Shown here piece after piece: positions 8,429 through 21,500 of a DNA stretch of 64,000 nt. Position numbers and translations under genes: made by a program. This DNA is from Bicyclus anynana (Eukaryota > Arthropoda > Insecta > Lepidoptera > Nymphalidae): NCBI RefSeq assembly GCF_947172395.1, contig NC_069093.1, positions 7,351,561 through 7,415,560 on the forward strand, given 5' to 3'. Numbering within the stretch: position 1 is the first letter of the stretch; each line of letters begins with the position of its first letter. The notes beneath the pieces were generated by a model. That model was given only the letters and a program-made list of their open reading frames with translations. It was not told the DNA's origin and ran no database searches.

Positions 8429-11400
8429 TTAGGAGGCGGTCCAGTCCTGCGCCGAGCCTCCCCACGAGGGTGCCGCGGCGGGGGCGGCGGGCTGCGCGGG
8501 CGTGCCCCACTCCTCTTGTACCTTATAACAAAGTGCATAACAATTAAAATTCAAGAACACCTTTTTTTATTTATTTAATAAGGACAACCAACAGCTGATA
8601 CAATGTCACATGTCAATAATTTACATTAATATACTAAGTTATTGCACAGCTAATTAATTAAGTAATTTTAATGTTAATAGTATGGTTACATAAGGCCCTA
8701 TCAGGGCATTGCTAATGCTGTATAATATAATGTCTATTCACACAATAAACCTTATAAAGCTTATGCATATTGAATAGCAAAGCTTACTGTAATTATAGCA
8801 ATGATCAGCAGGGTTATTATGTAACTCAGTGTAACATTCAATTAATTAGTCACTATATCGTTCATCATCGTTATTTTCGTTTTAATGATCATCTAAAATT
8901 ATTATAACGAAATAACCTTGACTGCACATCAAATAATTGCTTTTTAGTTTTTCGTTAAAATAACAATACTTTCAGCTACTACCACGACTCTAATGTTACT
9001 TAACGTAAAATGACGATAATTATGTCATTTCGTTGTCACAATGTTAGATGATTGCAAAAACGGAAATACGATGAAAAACGATATAGTGACTGACTGTTTG
9101 TTTGGTACACTGAGTAACATAATAACCCTGCAGAATCATCAAACAACTCTGCATTAAATGCATAAGTGGTCTTTTACTCGTAGTTGTCATAGTACCAACA
9201 TTTTTGAAGTGAAAACTTTATTAGCCACTCTGGGCACTTTTTGCATTGGTGAAATCAGTGGCGTGCACTTCATACATGCAATAAAGCACAGCATACCCTA
9301 ACAAATGCTTTGTTAATACTTATCCAACACACATTTTCACAGTTTGGTTAAATTGTCTTAGTAGAGCATACCCTGATTAACCACTTGTCAGGTTTTAGTC
9401 TTTCTTTGTACCAGTTTAGTAATAATTACCTGAGCAGCCCAATCTTCCTGTGCAGCAGCAGCGGGTGCGCCAAACGCGGCAGCGGGCGCGGCCGCTGGCG
9501 TATCCTCAGTCCACGTGCTGACCGGCTCCGGAGGCTCGATCCAGTCTTCGTGTACTGGTGGTGGTGGCACTTCAGCCTTAGCCGGAATAACAGCCTATAA
9601 AAAATATATGCCTATGAGATGTCATGCCGAAAATTTAACCTACATTTTGTAAATAAAATATACCCTTGAGATGTAATTCTAAACATTTAGCCTACAATTC
9701 CTAAACAAGTCTGTTTACACAGAGAACAGCTTGGGGATAAGTAGAAATCTATCTTCATAACAATGCTTGCATATTTAGTCTACATTTTGTAAATAAAATA
9801 TACCCTTGAGATGTAATTCTAAACATTTAGCCTACAATTCCTAAACAAGTCCGTTTACACAGAGAACAGCTTGGGGATAAGTAGAAATCTATCTTCATAA
9901 CAATGCTTGCATATTTAGTACCCAATAGTTGTCAGTTTCTGTTCATATTTGCTTGAAAGAACCTGAACTACAAAATTAACACTGTTAAATATTAAAATAT
10001 TTGTAACTTATAAAAGCCATGCCTGGTAATAATGCCTGTTTTTATGCAAGGGACATTGACTAAGTCAAGACAATATGAAAACAATTTAATTTATTTTTCT
10101 GGTGGCTCCACATGGAACACTACAGCAACATGAGTTTGAGCAAGCGCAGCATTGCCTACATTAGGCTGAAATAAAGACAGAGGACAGAACAACTGTTTAA
10201 CGGTGTCTCCCGTGAGACTCCGAACTCAGTTTAGAGGGCCATTCAGGAAAGGTGTCTTGAATATAACATTACTCATTATCTTAGTAGACAAAAAATGCAA
10301 AATAAAAAATGTTACCTGTTCTTTGGCTTGTTGTTCCTCCTTTTCACTCTCTTCTGGGTCTCTGTAGAAGAACAAGTCAACCACCACATCCCATCTCTGG
10401 TCGCGGGCGAGGACTCCCCTCAGACGCAGCACCTCGCGAGCCAGGAGCCACCACATGAGACCGATAGAGTGGGATGACTGCAAGGAAAAGTTAGAAATAT
10501 GTTAGTCTTTATTTTTATCAGTCGTTACTTTATTATTATACAAGGTGGCCGGGGAGATGACGTTTAAAGCTAAAATTTGGAGCAAATACTCTCGAACTAG
10601 ACTCGCGTAGTGACATGGCGCGCCGACGATTTAGAATATCATTGTTCTTCGTAACTCTAGCTTCATGTCTTCCAGTAAAATTGGCAGATCTTGTTCTAAA
10701 AATCTTTTATACATGTCACCATTAAGTCTAGCTGGCAGTTCAAATGGCCCAATAAGTTTACCATCCAAAATGAGCATGTGACCATGTGGCCAGTGAGGCC
10801 ATTTGTAATAAAAAACTCAGGACTCAGTTATATAATTGCACTTAAATCTCATCATTTAAAATTTTAACTGTCTAAAAATCTACTGAGTTTAAAATACAAT
10901 TGCAATAAAATAATTTATCTTTAATTACAGAAAATAAATGCCAGTTATCACCAGCCTTTGGGCGTGTTTTGGTGATTAGTAACCTAGAAAGTTTTTAACA
11001 ATACTAACAATACTATGAATTCATAGGTAAACCCACTTTTTTTAATGATACTGATTTAACCTGTGCAAGTGTTGAGTTAGAACCGTAATTTTGACATTGA
11101 GACTAAATTAAGAAGTTCCACAATCCATAGTTAAGTCTTATTTTGTAGGGATACCACCCTTAACATTACGACTTTACTAGGCATCTAGTTCTAGGTTTCT
11201 GAGTATGGCTCTTGATTATTATAAACAAAGCCTACAAAAAGTATAATGAGAAAAAATTATAAACCAGAATTGCAGAAAATATCATACAAAAATCTCCTAA
11301 ACTGAGTATAAATGTAAAATAAACATGGGGTGATTCAGATACTCCTCATTACAAGGCATCCAAATTTTAGCTTTGAACAACAACTTCATAATACTAAAAA

Positions 11401-12749
11401 TAATTAATCTTTAACTGAAGAATATATCAAATAATTACCTTAGTGTTGCAAGGAATGGCAATGTCAACAAATCTCAGTGGTGAATCAGTATTGCAGAATG
11501 CGATAACTGGTATATTGACATATGAGGCTTCAGTGATGGGCTGGTGGTCTTGCGCAGGGTCCAAAACTATCAAGAGGCGAGGCTCTCTGAATGCAGCTTG
11601 GATCTGAAATATAATTAAAACTTTTTATAATGAATATATCCAACAATATCATAGAAATATTTTAAGTAATTAATAAATTAATGATCAGAATGTTTTGTAA
11701 TCATTTCTGCATTAAATGCAGTCAGTGGTTCCTTAGTTAAATTGTCATCACTTAAAAATAATTGTACATATTTCAATAAATTAACTGACCACAGTGTGTT
11801 ACATTTACATTTCCAATTTTTCCAATTGATTTCAGAATTAAGTTCAACCAACAAATTTCAGTTACAATACAACATTCTTGAAATTACAACTAACAAAACA
11901 AATAGATTTTCTGAATGTAATTAAAATAGCAATCCTAGACATTTGAACTGAGCATTGCTGCTTGGCAGCTTAATGAAATTGGTGATAATAAGACAAGATA
12001 AATAGCCTATAGCCTTCCTCAATAAATAAGCAATCTAATACTAGAAGATTTTTTCAAAACAGACCAGTAGTTGCTGAGATTAGCATGTTCAAACAAACAA
12101 ACTCTTCAGATTTGTAATATTGACATTGACAATGTATTTTTCTCATCATGAGATATATAGTGGTGTGCATTTTAAGGCTTCAGAATGAATTCACAAAACT
12201 TAGCTACGATAAGTTATGATGATAATACAAACCTGATTAGTGAATGCACCGGGTGTGAAACGTCCAGCAATGGGAGTGGCGCCAGTGTGCGCTGCGAACT
12301 TGAGCACGGCGCGCTGGCCGAACGGACGCGACGAGATCACGAAGATGTCAGCCGGGTTCTCGATAGCGACCACTGCACGGGCCGCCAGCACCAGCTTCTC
12401 CCACGTGCGGCGCAAGTTGATGACGTGTGTGCCGTCCGCGCGGCGCTTGTACACGTATGTCCCCATCTGTCACCATAACCAACCTTAGAACATTCGTTGT
12501 TTGAGAAATGTTTGCTTCTAATACGAGACTTGTCAGTTGGGAGAATTGATCTTCAATGTTATCAGAACAACTTTATGGAACGGATTCTCTTATCATCATT
12601 GAGTATTACATTATAGAGTTCTTTGCAAATATGCAAAGTTGCATACTAACCTGGAAGTGTACATTCTCCGCACCAAGATGGGTTGTGGCCGCAAGCATCT
12701 TGGTCACATCTTCCTCACTGAGAGTCAATATATCTAATCCTCCCGACAT
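8429..12749 (-). CDS. RpSA: 40S ribosomal protein SA (laminin receptor homologue)
   Basis: Component of the small ribosomal subunit, needed for late 18S rRNA processing and 40S assembly. Six coding exons in transcription order: 12749-12651, 12466-12233, 11603-11439, 10477-10316, 9594-9430, 8521-8429. All junctions are GT-AG, every exon is phase 0, and the sum is 918 nt = 305 aa plus TAA, close to the family's usual length. The start MSGGLDILTLSEEDVTKMLA, the S2-fold segments (GTHVINLRRTWEKLVLAARA, IENPADIFVISSRPFGQRAV, FVDIAIPCNT, HSIGLMWWLLAREVLRLRG) and the Ala-rich tail with repeated acidic-Trp motifs (EDWIEPPEP, EDWAAQ, EEWGTP, QDWTAS) are diagnostic. An acceptor at 12779 just upstream of the ATG and a gtaagt donor at 12981 suggest a non-coding exon 1 ending at 12982. 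The introns hold a 140-bp tandem duplication, a MITE and a DDE transposase remnant. Paired divergently with drk and convergently with the SUN gene. Confidence 0.97.
8809..9130. mobile_element. MITE with TIRs starting CAGGGTTATTATG
   Basis: Left end cagggttattatgtaactca and the inverted right end agree over about 25 bp; similarity continues inward (cactatatcgtt against aacgatatagtg), about 320 bp in all. In the last RpSA intron. The CAGGG ends resemble hAT, but no clean 8-bp duplication was found. Confidence 0.75.
9250..9392. repeat. CAGTGGCG-ended short element, diverged copy
   Basis: Resembles the elements at 39118-39265 and 63830-63985 (agtggcgtgcacttcat, gcatacccta). In the last RpSA intron, just short of coding exon 9430-9594. 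Confidence 0.5.
9641..9920. repeat. 140-bp tandem duplication in an RpSA intron
   Basis: 9641-9780 and 9781-9920 are the same sequence except for one visible substitution (aagtctgtt against aagtccgtt). It contains no exon sequence. Such near-identity implies a recent event. Confidence 0.9.
10575..10800 (-). pseudogene. Remnant of a DDE-type transposase
   Basis: The minus strand reads HMLILDGKLIGPFELPARLN, then FLEQDLPILLEDMKLELRRT and MIF, a stop, then IVGAPCHYASLVREYLL. This resembles insect transposases with a LIGPYFLP-RL and FLEEELPELLE-type region followed by HDGAP-H, where the Asp belongs to the catalytic triad. A stop sits where Gln is expected, and that Asp is not seen (IVGAP). Only a short central piece remains, in an RpSA intron and in the same orientation as the gene. 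Confidence 0.7.
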
Positions 12750-12981
12750 CGTTGCGTTTATTAGAGTTACGACTAAACCTGAAATATAAACAGATATGTG
12801 GTTAATGTCATGTGTACAGGCCGCACATACCCGACAAAAACAAACATAGTAACGGAATATATGAACAAATAAATACATTTTTAATCGTAAACATGACCGA
12901 TGCACAGATTCCATCGTCCCTAAACAATAAACTCCTATGATTATTTAGATAATTCAAGATTTTAATTTAAATTAAACTTAC

Positions 12982-13020
12982 GCGTATAATGCCACTGGGA
13001 GACACTTCGACTTAAAAGAA
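12982..13020 (-). promoter_or_regulatory. RpSA: Probable RpSA 5' non-coding exon and promoter region
   Basis: On the minus strand a gtaagt donor begins at 12981, and the RpSA coding exon 2 has a matching acceptor (tttcag) ending at 12779, with 29 nt of leader before the ATG. The sequence just upstream (to about 13020) would then be the 5' UTR exon. A pyrimidine run (ttctttt, about 13015-13021) could be a TOP-like start, but the start site cannot be fixed from sequence alone. Confidence 0.45.
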
Positions 13021-13119
13021 CTGTCAAACGTGACAGTGAGCGATAGTAAACTTTTAATTTTTTTTTTCAGTGTCAGATCTTCGGATTCTATACATTTTAA
13101 GTTAAGATCGTAGCGCCAA

Positions 13120-14776
13120 AAAGGACATGTCCCAAAATGGGCCTTTATTATTTATAATTTATAAGCAGGTTGATAGTATTTTTACGGATAGCAGACACAA
13201 ATTGCTGTTGACAAAATAACTTTCAGAATTTTTGTCAACCCACGATATTTAGATAAATATTTCTTTTTCGTTTCGCTCCCTTGTCTACAAAGGACATGTC
13301 CCAAAATGGGCCTTTATTATTTATAATTTCTAAGCAGGTCGATAGTATTTTTTAAAGGCAGAAGATACAAATTGTTGTTGGGAAAATAATTTTCAGAATT
13401 TTTGGAACCCGCATAATTAATTTTTTTTTTGTTTCGCTCCCTTGTTCACAAATTAACATTATTTACATTAACATAGACAATACAATAAAAGTGTTAAAAA
13501 CAGCCAATAAAAACACCTGAAATTTAATTCTTAACCGATGTAAGCTGTCAATGTCATGTTATATTGTCAAATGTCAAGACACAAGTTAAAAAGAAATATT
13601 AAATCGTAGACAGAGAAGCATTAAACAAAAAAATCCTTAAATTGCTTTAAAAACGCGATACACTAGCGCTACTACACGAAAATCACTGAAAATCTGACAG
13701 GGTGTGAGTTACAATTGTGAGTGGCATGTTGCCATGATAAAAATTCTTAATTAATTTTGTCAGGTAATGAAAAAAATACATTTTACTTAATTATTTTAAA
13801 ACAAATACGGGATAAAATTTTGTTATTTTGGGTTTAAAGCCCTATTTTTTAGGTATATAGGTAAGTTGTTTGATAGAAACTTGAAATTGGAACGAAATGC
13901 AGCATTCTTGTATATGGAATGCGTTAATTTTATTTATTTATTTTTTATTGAGCTGCGAATTTAAAAAGCGAGATTTGAAGACATGGCTGTACGGTGTGTA
14001 CCTTTGCCTAGAATAAGGAAAAATAAAATTAAAGAACGAGAATTTAAAAAACAATTGGCCTGATTAATTCATACTTGATTTTTTAAGATGTTCATTGTGA
14101 ACATTGTCAACATATTTCGCAAAATTAATAATTGTTATGTCTTCGTCTAGTGAGAATGGTGACCCTAATTTGGAGATACCTAGTACAAAAAGGAAAATAA
14201 ATTTAGAAATTTTCAACCTGTTACCATCAAAGTCGAGACGCATTTACTTAATTACCTACCTAAGAAAAAAATATTAGGTGGAGATAAGAACAACGAGTGG
14301 ATTCACTTACGGAAGGAGGTTTTTAATGATAATCCAACGTTTACCCCACATAATCAATTTTATTAATCTTCACAGAAATCAGAAATTAAGTTGCCGGGTA
14401 AAATCATCCAAAATTGTAGCATTTTGTACATATAGTTTTTATTCAAAATGAAACGTGGAATACTGTACTTACTACTGGATTATTTTATTTTCTCGCAATC
14501 GCAGTGAAAAGTATAATGTAACATGCGGGGCTAAACCCATTATAAACTCCGTTTCTAAGTAGCGGCCCTCGCCTTACGGCTCGTGCCTATAAATACCTCA
14601 TATATTTTCTTTTTTTGCCCCTTGTATAACAATCTACTATTATCTAATTAATGTGGGTTCCGAAAATTCTGAAAATAATTTTATCAACAGCTATTTTTAT
14701 CTTCTATCCGTATAAAATACTATCGACCTGCTTTTATCTTATGAATAATAAAGGCCCATTTTGGGACATGTCCTTT
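13120..14776. mobile_element. Inverted-repeat element between RpSA and drk
   Basis: Bounded by aaaggacatgtcccaaaatg at the left (twice in tandem, 13120 and 13289, period 169) and its inverted form at about 14628-14776. About 1.66 kb. Inside are two short open frames, near 13983-14068 and 14137-14277 (starts MSSSSENGDPNLEIPSTKRK), with no family I can name. It fills most of the shared upstream region of the two divergent genes. Confidence 0.65.
14137..14277 (+). CDS. Short unidentified ORF inside the inverted-repeat element
   Basis: Forty-six codons starting MSSSSENGDPNLEIPSTKRK with a basic, hydrophobic second half, ending in TAG. Not recognised. It may be a remnant exon of the element's own protein or chance; nothing shows that it is expressed. 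Confidence 0.2.
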   Translation: MSSSSENGDPNLEIPSTKRKINLEIFNLLPSKSRRIYLITYLRKKY

Positions 14777-14777
14777 G

Positions 14778-15035
14778 GAATAAAAATAGAATATTTTACT
14801 CTGGAGATTAACACATAGGCTACTTTTTATTCCGAAAAAATCCATGCATTTCCGACATTTGCGAAAACCTTATGATTTTGATGGTATGAATGTTGTTACT
14901 CTTTCACTCCTCGGCTAACGAACCGAATCACCTGGAATTTGAAGTAGAGATAGATTATATATAGTCTGGATTAACACCTTGAGGGATTTGTGAAAAACTA
15001 AATTCCACGCTGACGAAGTCGCGTTCGTCCGCTAG
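14778..15035 (+). mobile_element. Helitron-like element, truncated
   Basis: Carries the shared body (ttttactctgg, ggctactttttattcc) and ends gacgaagtcgcgttcgtccg then CTAG. It abuts the right end of the inverted-repeat element and lies about 550 bp before the drk ATG. Confidence 0.7.
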
Positions 15036-15581
15036 TAGATAAATATTTTTAAGTGAGTTTACTTCGTCCCGTACATAAAATGACAGACAATTTTGTTGGT
15101 GAAATTGAATACGATCCAGAAAAGTCCATAGGTATTTAGTCTGAGCTCTGAGTGAAATACTTACCAGGTTTAAAAAAAATGAATTTCTGACATTCATTTG
15201 AGTGTATTTTTAGGTATTTTTCGATCTATCTGTACCGATATGTAGTTTTTATTGAATGTGAAAAACATAGTACAAAATATTTTTTTATTTTTCATTCTGA
15301 ACCGGTATTCATTTTAAGACTTTTTTCAGCTAGCAACATTTACATATCATTGTAAAAAAATATGGATACTGAATGACTGATGTGTACTAGCCCTAGTTTA
15401 GGATCGGATAAAATTGTATCGCATAATTGCGCTTAGCAGTTAAAATATTATATTTTAGTGTCATTAAATACATGCATTATGATTACTTTAATGCCCTGAC
15501 CCCAAGTGATGTTATAAAATTGTATACTTTGTGAGTTATTTCGGTATTCAGTGACATTAGAGTGAAGTGCCTAATTTGAAC

Positions 15582-18500
15582 ATGGAGGCTATAGCAAAAC
15601 ACGATTTCACTGCCACTGCTGATGATGAACTCAGTTTTAAGAAGAACCAAGTTCTTAAAGTAAGTTTACAGTTCGCTTACTTCTGTATAGATGACTGTGG
15701 TTCTTGTACATGACAAGTTCCTTCTGGAATTTTTTGTTTTTCCAGATACTTAACATGGAGGACGATATGAATTGGTATAGAGCTGAATTAGACGGAAAAG
15801 AAGGACTTATTCCTAGTAATTACATTCAAATGAAAAGTCATAGGTGAGTTAAACGTCTTCCGCAAACGCCCAATGTTTGCCCATGATTGTTATTACTAAA
15901 ATAAACATTGACAGAAGTTTTAAAAGTAAACTTTGTTGTAAGTAACAAAACTAAACTTAGTTCGATCATTGTTGTGATTACTGATTTGATAATTTTTTTG
16001 TTTCGATTATTAATATAATAACACTGATAAATTTAATTTGTATACTTCATATTCGCATTATACCTAGGATTTCCTCTTTAAAATGTAAATGAATAACAAA
16101 AATTATAGTTATTTTAGATGAAATTAGTAAGTATTTGGTCAGCAGAAGTTTAAAGTGATTATTTTCTTACAGTTGGTATTATGGCAGAATCACAAGAGCT
16201 GATGCCGAAAAACTGTTAGCAAATAAACCTGAAGGGGGGTTCCTTATAAGGATCAGTGAATCAAGCCCTGGGGACTTCTCATTATCAGTCAAGTAAGTAT
16301 GTTTTTTCTTTGCCCAATTAGATCTAAATCTTACAGGCCTATAACTCATCTTATCATCAAGGGTGTTGATTAAACCGAGTAACAAGTATTTTCTATTATT
16401 CATTAAAAAGTAAAAAAATGTTTAGCTATAATATTTTGAGCAGATTTTTGAACATAGAGGTGTATTTATATGTTTTGTTAGGTATTCTAATAAGATATAT
16501 TTCAGTGAGTGTTCTTGGGACTGTTTGATCTTGTTTACTTCACCTTTATACCATATGACTGCTAGACTAAGATAATTGGTTCCTCTTTCCTTCTGAAAAG
16601 ATGTGGAAAATCTTACCAGCTTCTCTTTTCCTCACCACCTTCATATCTCACCAAGAGTAAATAAGCATCTTCTAGGCAAGAGCATTCCATAATAGGCTGC
16701 ATTGTCACTTATTCATCATTATCAACCCATGTTTGTCTCACTGCTGAGCTCGATTCTCCTCTTAGAATGAGAGGGGTTAGGCCAATAGTCCACCACGCTA
16801 GCGGATTGGCAGACTTCTGACACGCAGAGAATTAAGAAAATTCTCTGGTATGCAGGTTTCCTTTCAATGTTTTATACAATTTACGTTAACAAATCTATAT
16901 ACAATTAACGTTAACAAATCTGATATACAATTAACATTAACCATGTAATTTTTGGCTATTACAAGCTTAATCCTATTTTGGTGATACTTACGCTTAATAC
17001 CAAATTGGTGTGAATGTTATTTTAAATGTTGTTTGGTTTCATTTTGTTCTACTTTAAAAGGCATTTACCGACCGACCATTTTGGGCCCAGCATGTTACAG
17101 AAAAAAATTTAATAATAAATCAAAATCATCAAAAATAATTAGAATTGATAATATTTTTTGAAATGTGTGTGTTTTTGAAATTGTACATTTTGTAATGTAA
17201 ATAATAAATGCAACTTTCAATAAAACTGAAATTTAACCAGTCTAAAACTGTTATGAAATGATACTAATTTGACCATTGTAACGGTTCATTCGTTAAGTTA
17301 ATGTATGAAAAATGGTTGATTGCCGTGTTATTGTTATATACAATTGTACTTGAACAATTATTATGCTTATGGTGAAAGCAATCAGAATTCAAGAGAAACT
17401 GTTATCATAATAATTTAGCTAATAGTAACTAGTAATGACTAATTTGTGATAAACAAACACAATTTATTAATTTCTTAGAAATATGAACAATACCAAATCA
17501 AATTGTGTTTATAGTCTATAGATCTATGACTATGGGCACAATTATCCGCCCACTTTAATATACTCGCGTCATATCAAAGAGGGCGGATAATTGTGCCTCT
17601 AAGTATATTACATTCTAATATTTTTTTTTTTACACAAAGTATGAAATTATACGTAAAGAAATTTAATTATTACACATGACTTTCCATTTGCATCCTATCA
17701 TAATTATTTATTACTCGTGTATATTGCTTACACTAATTCAAAAGAGGAACAGAAATATTTCCTCTTAAATATAAAACAGTATTTTTCCTTTCATGACACA
17801 TTAAAAATTAGAAATGGTCATTGGTCACAAATAATAAAATGATTTGTCATTTCAGATGAAACAGTATTTTTTCTTTCATGACACATTAAAATGAAAAATT
17901 ATCATGATATCAAAAATGATTTTGTCATTTCATTTGTCAATATTAAAATTATTTTGTGAAATGAGGGTTGGTTGGACTAATGATGGTCTAAAAATCGGTA
18001 GTGGTTAGATCTTCGTTGTTTAATAAAAGCTCAACGAAAAAGCTTATCAGCTTTAGGCAAATCTATACATTCATACTATAGCTAAGTACGGTAGGTACAT
18101 TTATGGATACAACTTATTACACCCCCATCAATGTTCAGCATATGTGGACCTATAGCTATCTGAGCTTTTTAATAGGTCCTTGAGCAACGAAATGGTCAAG
18201 CCAAACATTGTGAAAGTGTAAGCTTTAGCTAAAGTATGAAAAACAGTAAGTTACAAAAAGTTGGGTTAACGTAGGCGTCCACAGATCCTATCGGATGTAT
18301 TGCGTCGAACGGATTTTAGTATTCTTTGTATAGAAAGTCATAAAAGTGCGTCCACTGATTCGCATCGTACGAATCGCACCGAACGAATTTTATTTTCCGT
18401 AAAATTAGAAAAAGAAAGAAAAAGCTTTATAAGAGAATTATGCCACACAACAAAATTTGTTCTATTAATCGTCAGGACAATATCCTGCGATGTGCGGCAT

Positions 18501-21500
18501 AACCCAGTAAAGGGACCGAAGTCAGCATAATGCTACATACTCTTTAAATAAAAAGAGCATGCAGTGCAGGTTTTCAGTTGGAACCGTTGACCAGATGCCG
18601 CCACAAACTCAGCACACAACAACCTTATTGACTAAAAATCCATTTGATGCAATGCATCCGATACCTACGATGCAGATATGTGGTCGCCTACCATAAAGAT
18701 GCGTTGGCTCTGAACCCACCTTTCTCACAGTGCAAGTAATATGCATTTTCATTAGCATTACTTTACATAGAAATGGTTTTTTGTGGAATATTATCTTTGG
18801 GCTAATTAATGGAATGTAAGTAGGTACATAATTTGCATGGTGTCTGTCCTTCACAGTCTTTCAATCTAAAGGATGATGTCAAAATAATTATTATTAATTA
18901 ATTTAGTTTGAAATGATGTACTAGGAATAAAATAATCAATTACTAAAATGATATGACTATAGTTTATAACAATGCAAGAGCATTTCGTTTTTAGTAGACC
19001 TTCACTTATAATATATGGGTGCAAATACAGACAGTCTTATGTAACTGACTATGTTCCCACGTTTTTACTTTGCTTAGCATTGTTATTTCAACTTCATAAA
19101 CCATTGTATTGTTTAATACATTACCTTTATTATAAGATTTTCTCTAAAAACGCTTGATGGGTATACTTTCGCCCGAAAAATGATATAATTTTTAATTATA
19201 AATTATCATTATTTACTACTAATAAGGCAGCGATTATAATTTATACATGTCTGAATGCCTAATAACCAAAAAAATATAAAGTCGGCATATGTTTCGTCGA
19301 TATTGAAGGGGAAGGGAAATCCATCCAGAATCATAAGCTGCATTCTTTTCTGAGTTGAAAACGGTGAACAGAATGCGGTCCTCATATTACGCACACTCAA
19401 TTCCTCACATCGCCTAATCTAATGTGATTCATTATAATATCGAAATTATCGGACGCCCGTTTCTTCGTCCGCGTTGAAACCCTTGACAAAAGTCTACCTT
19501 AAGATATAGACACTTAAAAGATAGACATGCTGACACTGACTTTTTCTAGAACTCTTAAAGGTGAACAATTCTGTGATACATATTTTTTGCCTAATTTAAA
19601 CCGTTTAAACAGCGCATGCCTCTAAATCTCTCAAAAAGATTTTTCCGTTTTAGCCACTTTTTTAGATGTTATATTCTCGTACCTAGCCTAGCTTTCCTCG
19701 ATAAATAATCTAATATATTTTTTTTTTTCAATTCGATCTAGAAGTTTCAGACATTAGCGCGTTCAACCAATCAAACAAACTTATTAGCTTTATAATATTA
19801 GATTTCAAAATTTAACACAAAAAATAATTTTCTTCTTACTTTTTTTACTTATTTTTGATATTTTCTCTTCTAATTTTTAATATTACGCATCTTTCTAACA
19901 CAATTTTTGTTTCTCTTTAACATCGATTCTGTTAAGCAAGCAGTTTTAATTGAACTGTCGAACGATTCAGTTAAATCGTCCGTGTGTAGTGTCCGTCAGT
20001 TTTAACTGGACTGTTTTTTTCTATTTTGATTTAAATTTCGATTAAATAAAACTGTACAGTGAAAACTAAAGGTCTGGTGTAGCCCGCATTAAGTATTAGG
20101 TATACCATACAATAAAAATCATTGGTTTTCAAGTACGATCTACCAATTACAAACTGAAAACGTAAGTATCGTGAAAATCATGGACGCTTGCAAAGCGTAT
20201 ACTTTACAATACAAGGGTGACTAAACTTTTTCTTCCCTCGTCATTCGCCAGCTCGCAGACAATTCTATTGGTCATTAAATTAGCGGATAAAAAGTTGACA
20301 TTCGTTCCGATGTGTGAGTCACACGAATTTGCCGCAGTAGGTATTATTTCTTACTGATGATAACATCCAGAAAACATCGTAATCGAATCAACGTAAAAAC
20401 GTCCATCGACGTAATTGAATGCGGCTTATTTTCCGAGTTGATACAACTAAATAATGAATAGGTTTGCCTTTCTATAATATACTTTTACAAGTAAAGCCCG
20501 GTTTTGTTCGTCAGTTTATTTACAACTTATAGAATGAGACTGGCGTCATACATGATTTTTGCATAGCTTTAAGGTCCGTTTATATCTGCAGACACAGTGC
20601 GTCACAGACAAGTAGTGGGGCAGACACCCACAGACACCATCTATTGACACTGCCCAGCAGGTAGCTATTTCAAGTCCTTTTCATGAAAGAAGTCCCCCAG
20701 ACGCGGCGCTAAAGTCTTAATGGCGCTCATTGTCATTTGGCAATGGCGGTCTTATTGTCATTTGTGTAAGGCGCTGTCAATTTTAGTTCAGGTTTCTTAA
20801 AAAGGACTCAACTGACATGAACCGCACAGACAAAATATTCTTTCCACGAATACCGGGCCGGGCGCGGCTCGTGTCTGTCAACGTCTGCGCGGCCGCGTTA
20901 CGATAGATATAAATACGTCAATAAACACTGTACAGAAGAATATTATTAAACGCAAGTTTTTAGTAAAGTCTTATTATAGTGTTAGTGAGTATATTAATGA
21001 TAAAAAAGCTTGGTGTTAAACTGTATTATACGACTGTGTGCTTAGTTTTAAATAAGTTTGTAAAATGGTGGTAAACAAAAAAAATAAACCTTGTCTGAGT
21101 TTGTTGTGGGCTCTTCTCGGACCAAGAAGCGGTTGGAACCCTCGTAACTTTAATTTTAAGTTTTAAGTTTATTATTTTGTCTGCTAAGGCACGTGTCTGG
21201 CACGCTCAATGTCTGTAGATATAAACGGACCTTTAACCGTTTATGCCGCGCACGCAAACGGAAGCTCCCATTTTCAAGTTTTTGCCACATTTTTCTTTGA
21301 TACTCCGCTCCAACTATAAAAGTGAAACGGAAATGTTAGGTGTTCAAATAAAATAGTTTGCTGAACCACGTTGCTCCCGAAAATACAGGTCCAGCTATCT
21401 GCATCTGCATGACGATCACGTACCAAAAACGTTCGATTCACCCGCGTAGTTCGTGTTCCCGAGGAAGTATAGGGATAAAATAAAGCCTATGTTACTCATT

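Noticed and set aside
8801..8870. C/D-box snoRNA in an RpSA intron (gatgatga ... ctga on the minus strand)
   Set aside because: The motifs fall inside the TIR of the MITE at 8809-9130 and no terminal stem is seen. RpSA introns often host snoRNAs, but none could be supported here.
18300..18854. Plus and minus ORFs of 76 and 81 codons in drk intron 3
   Set aside because: They have no recognisable domain, no splice context, and part of the sequence recurs at 48282-48350 as a repeat.
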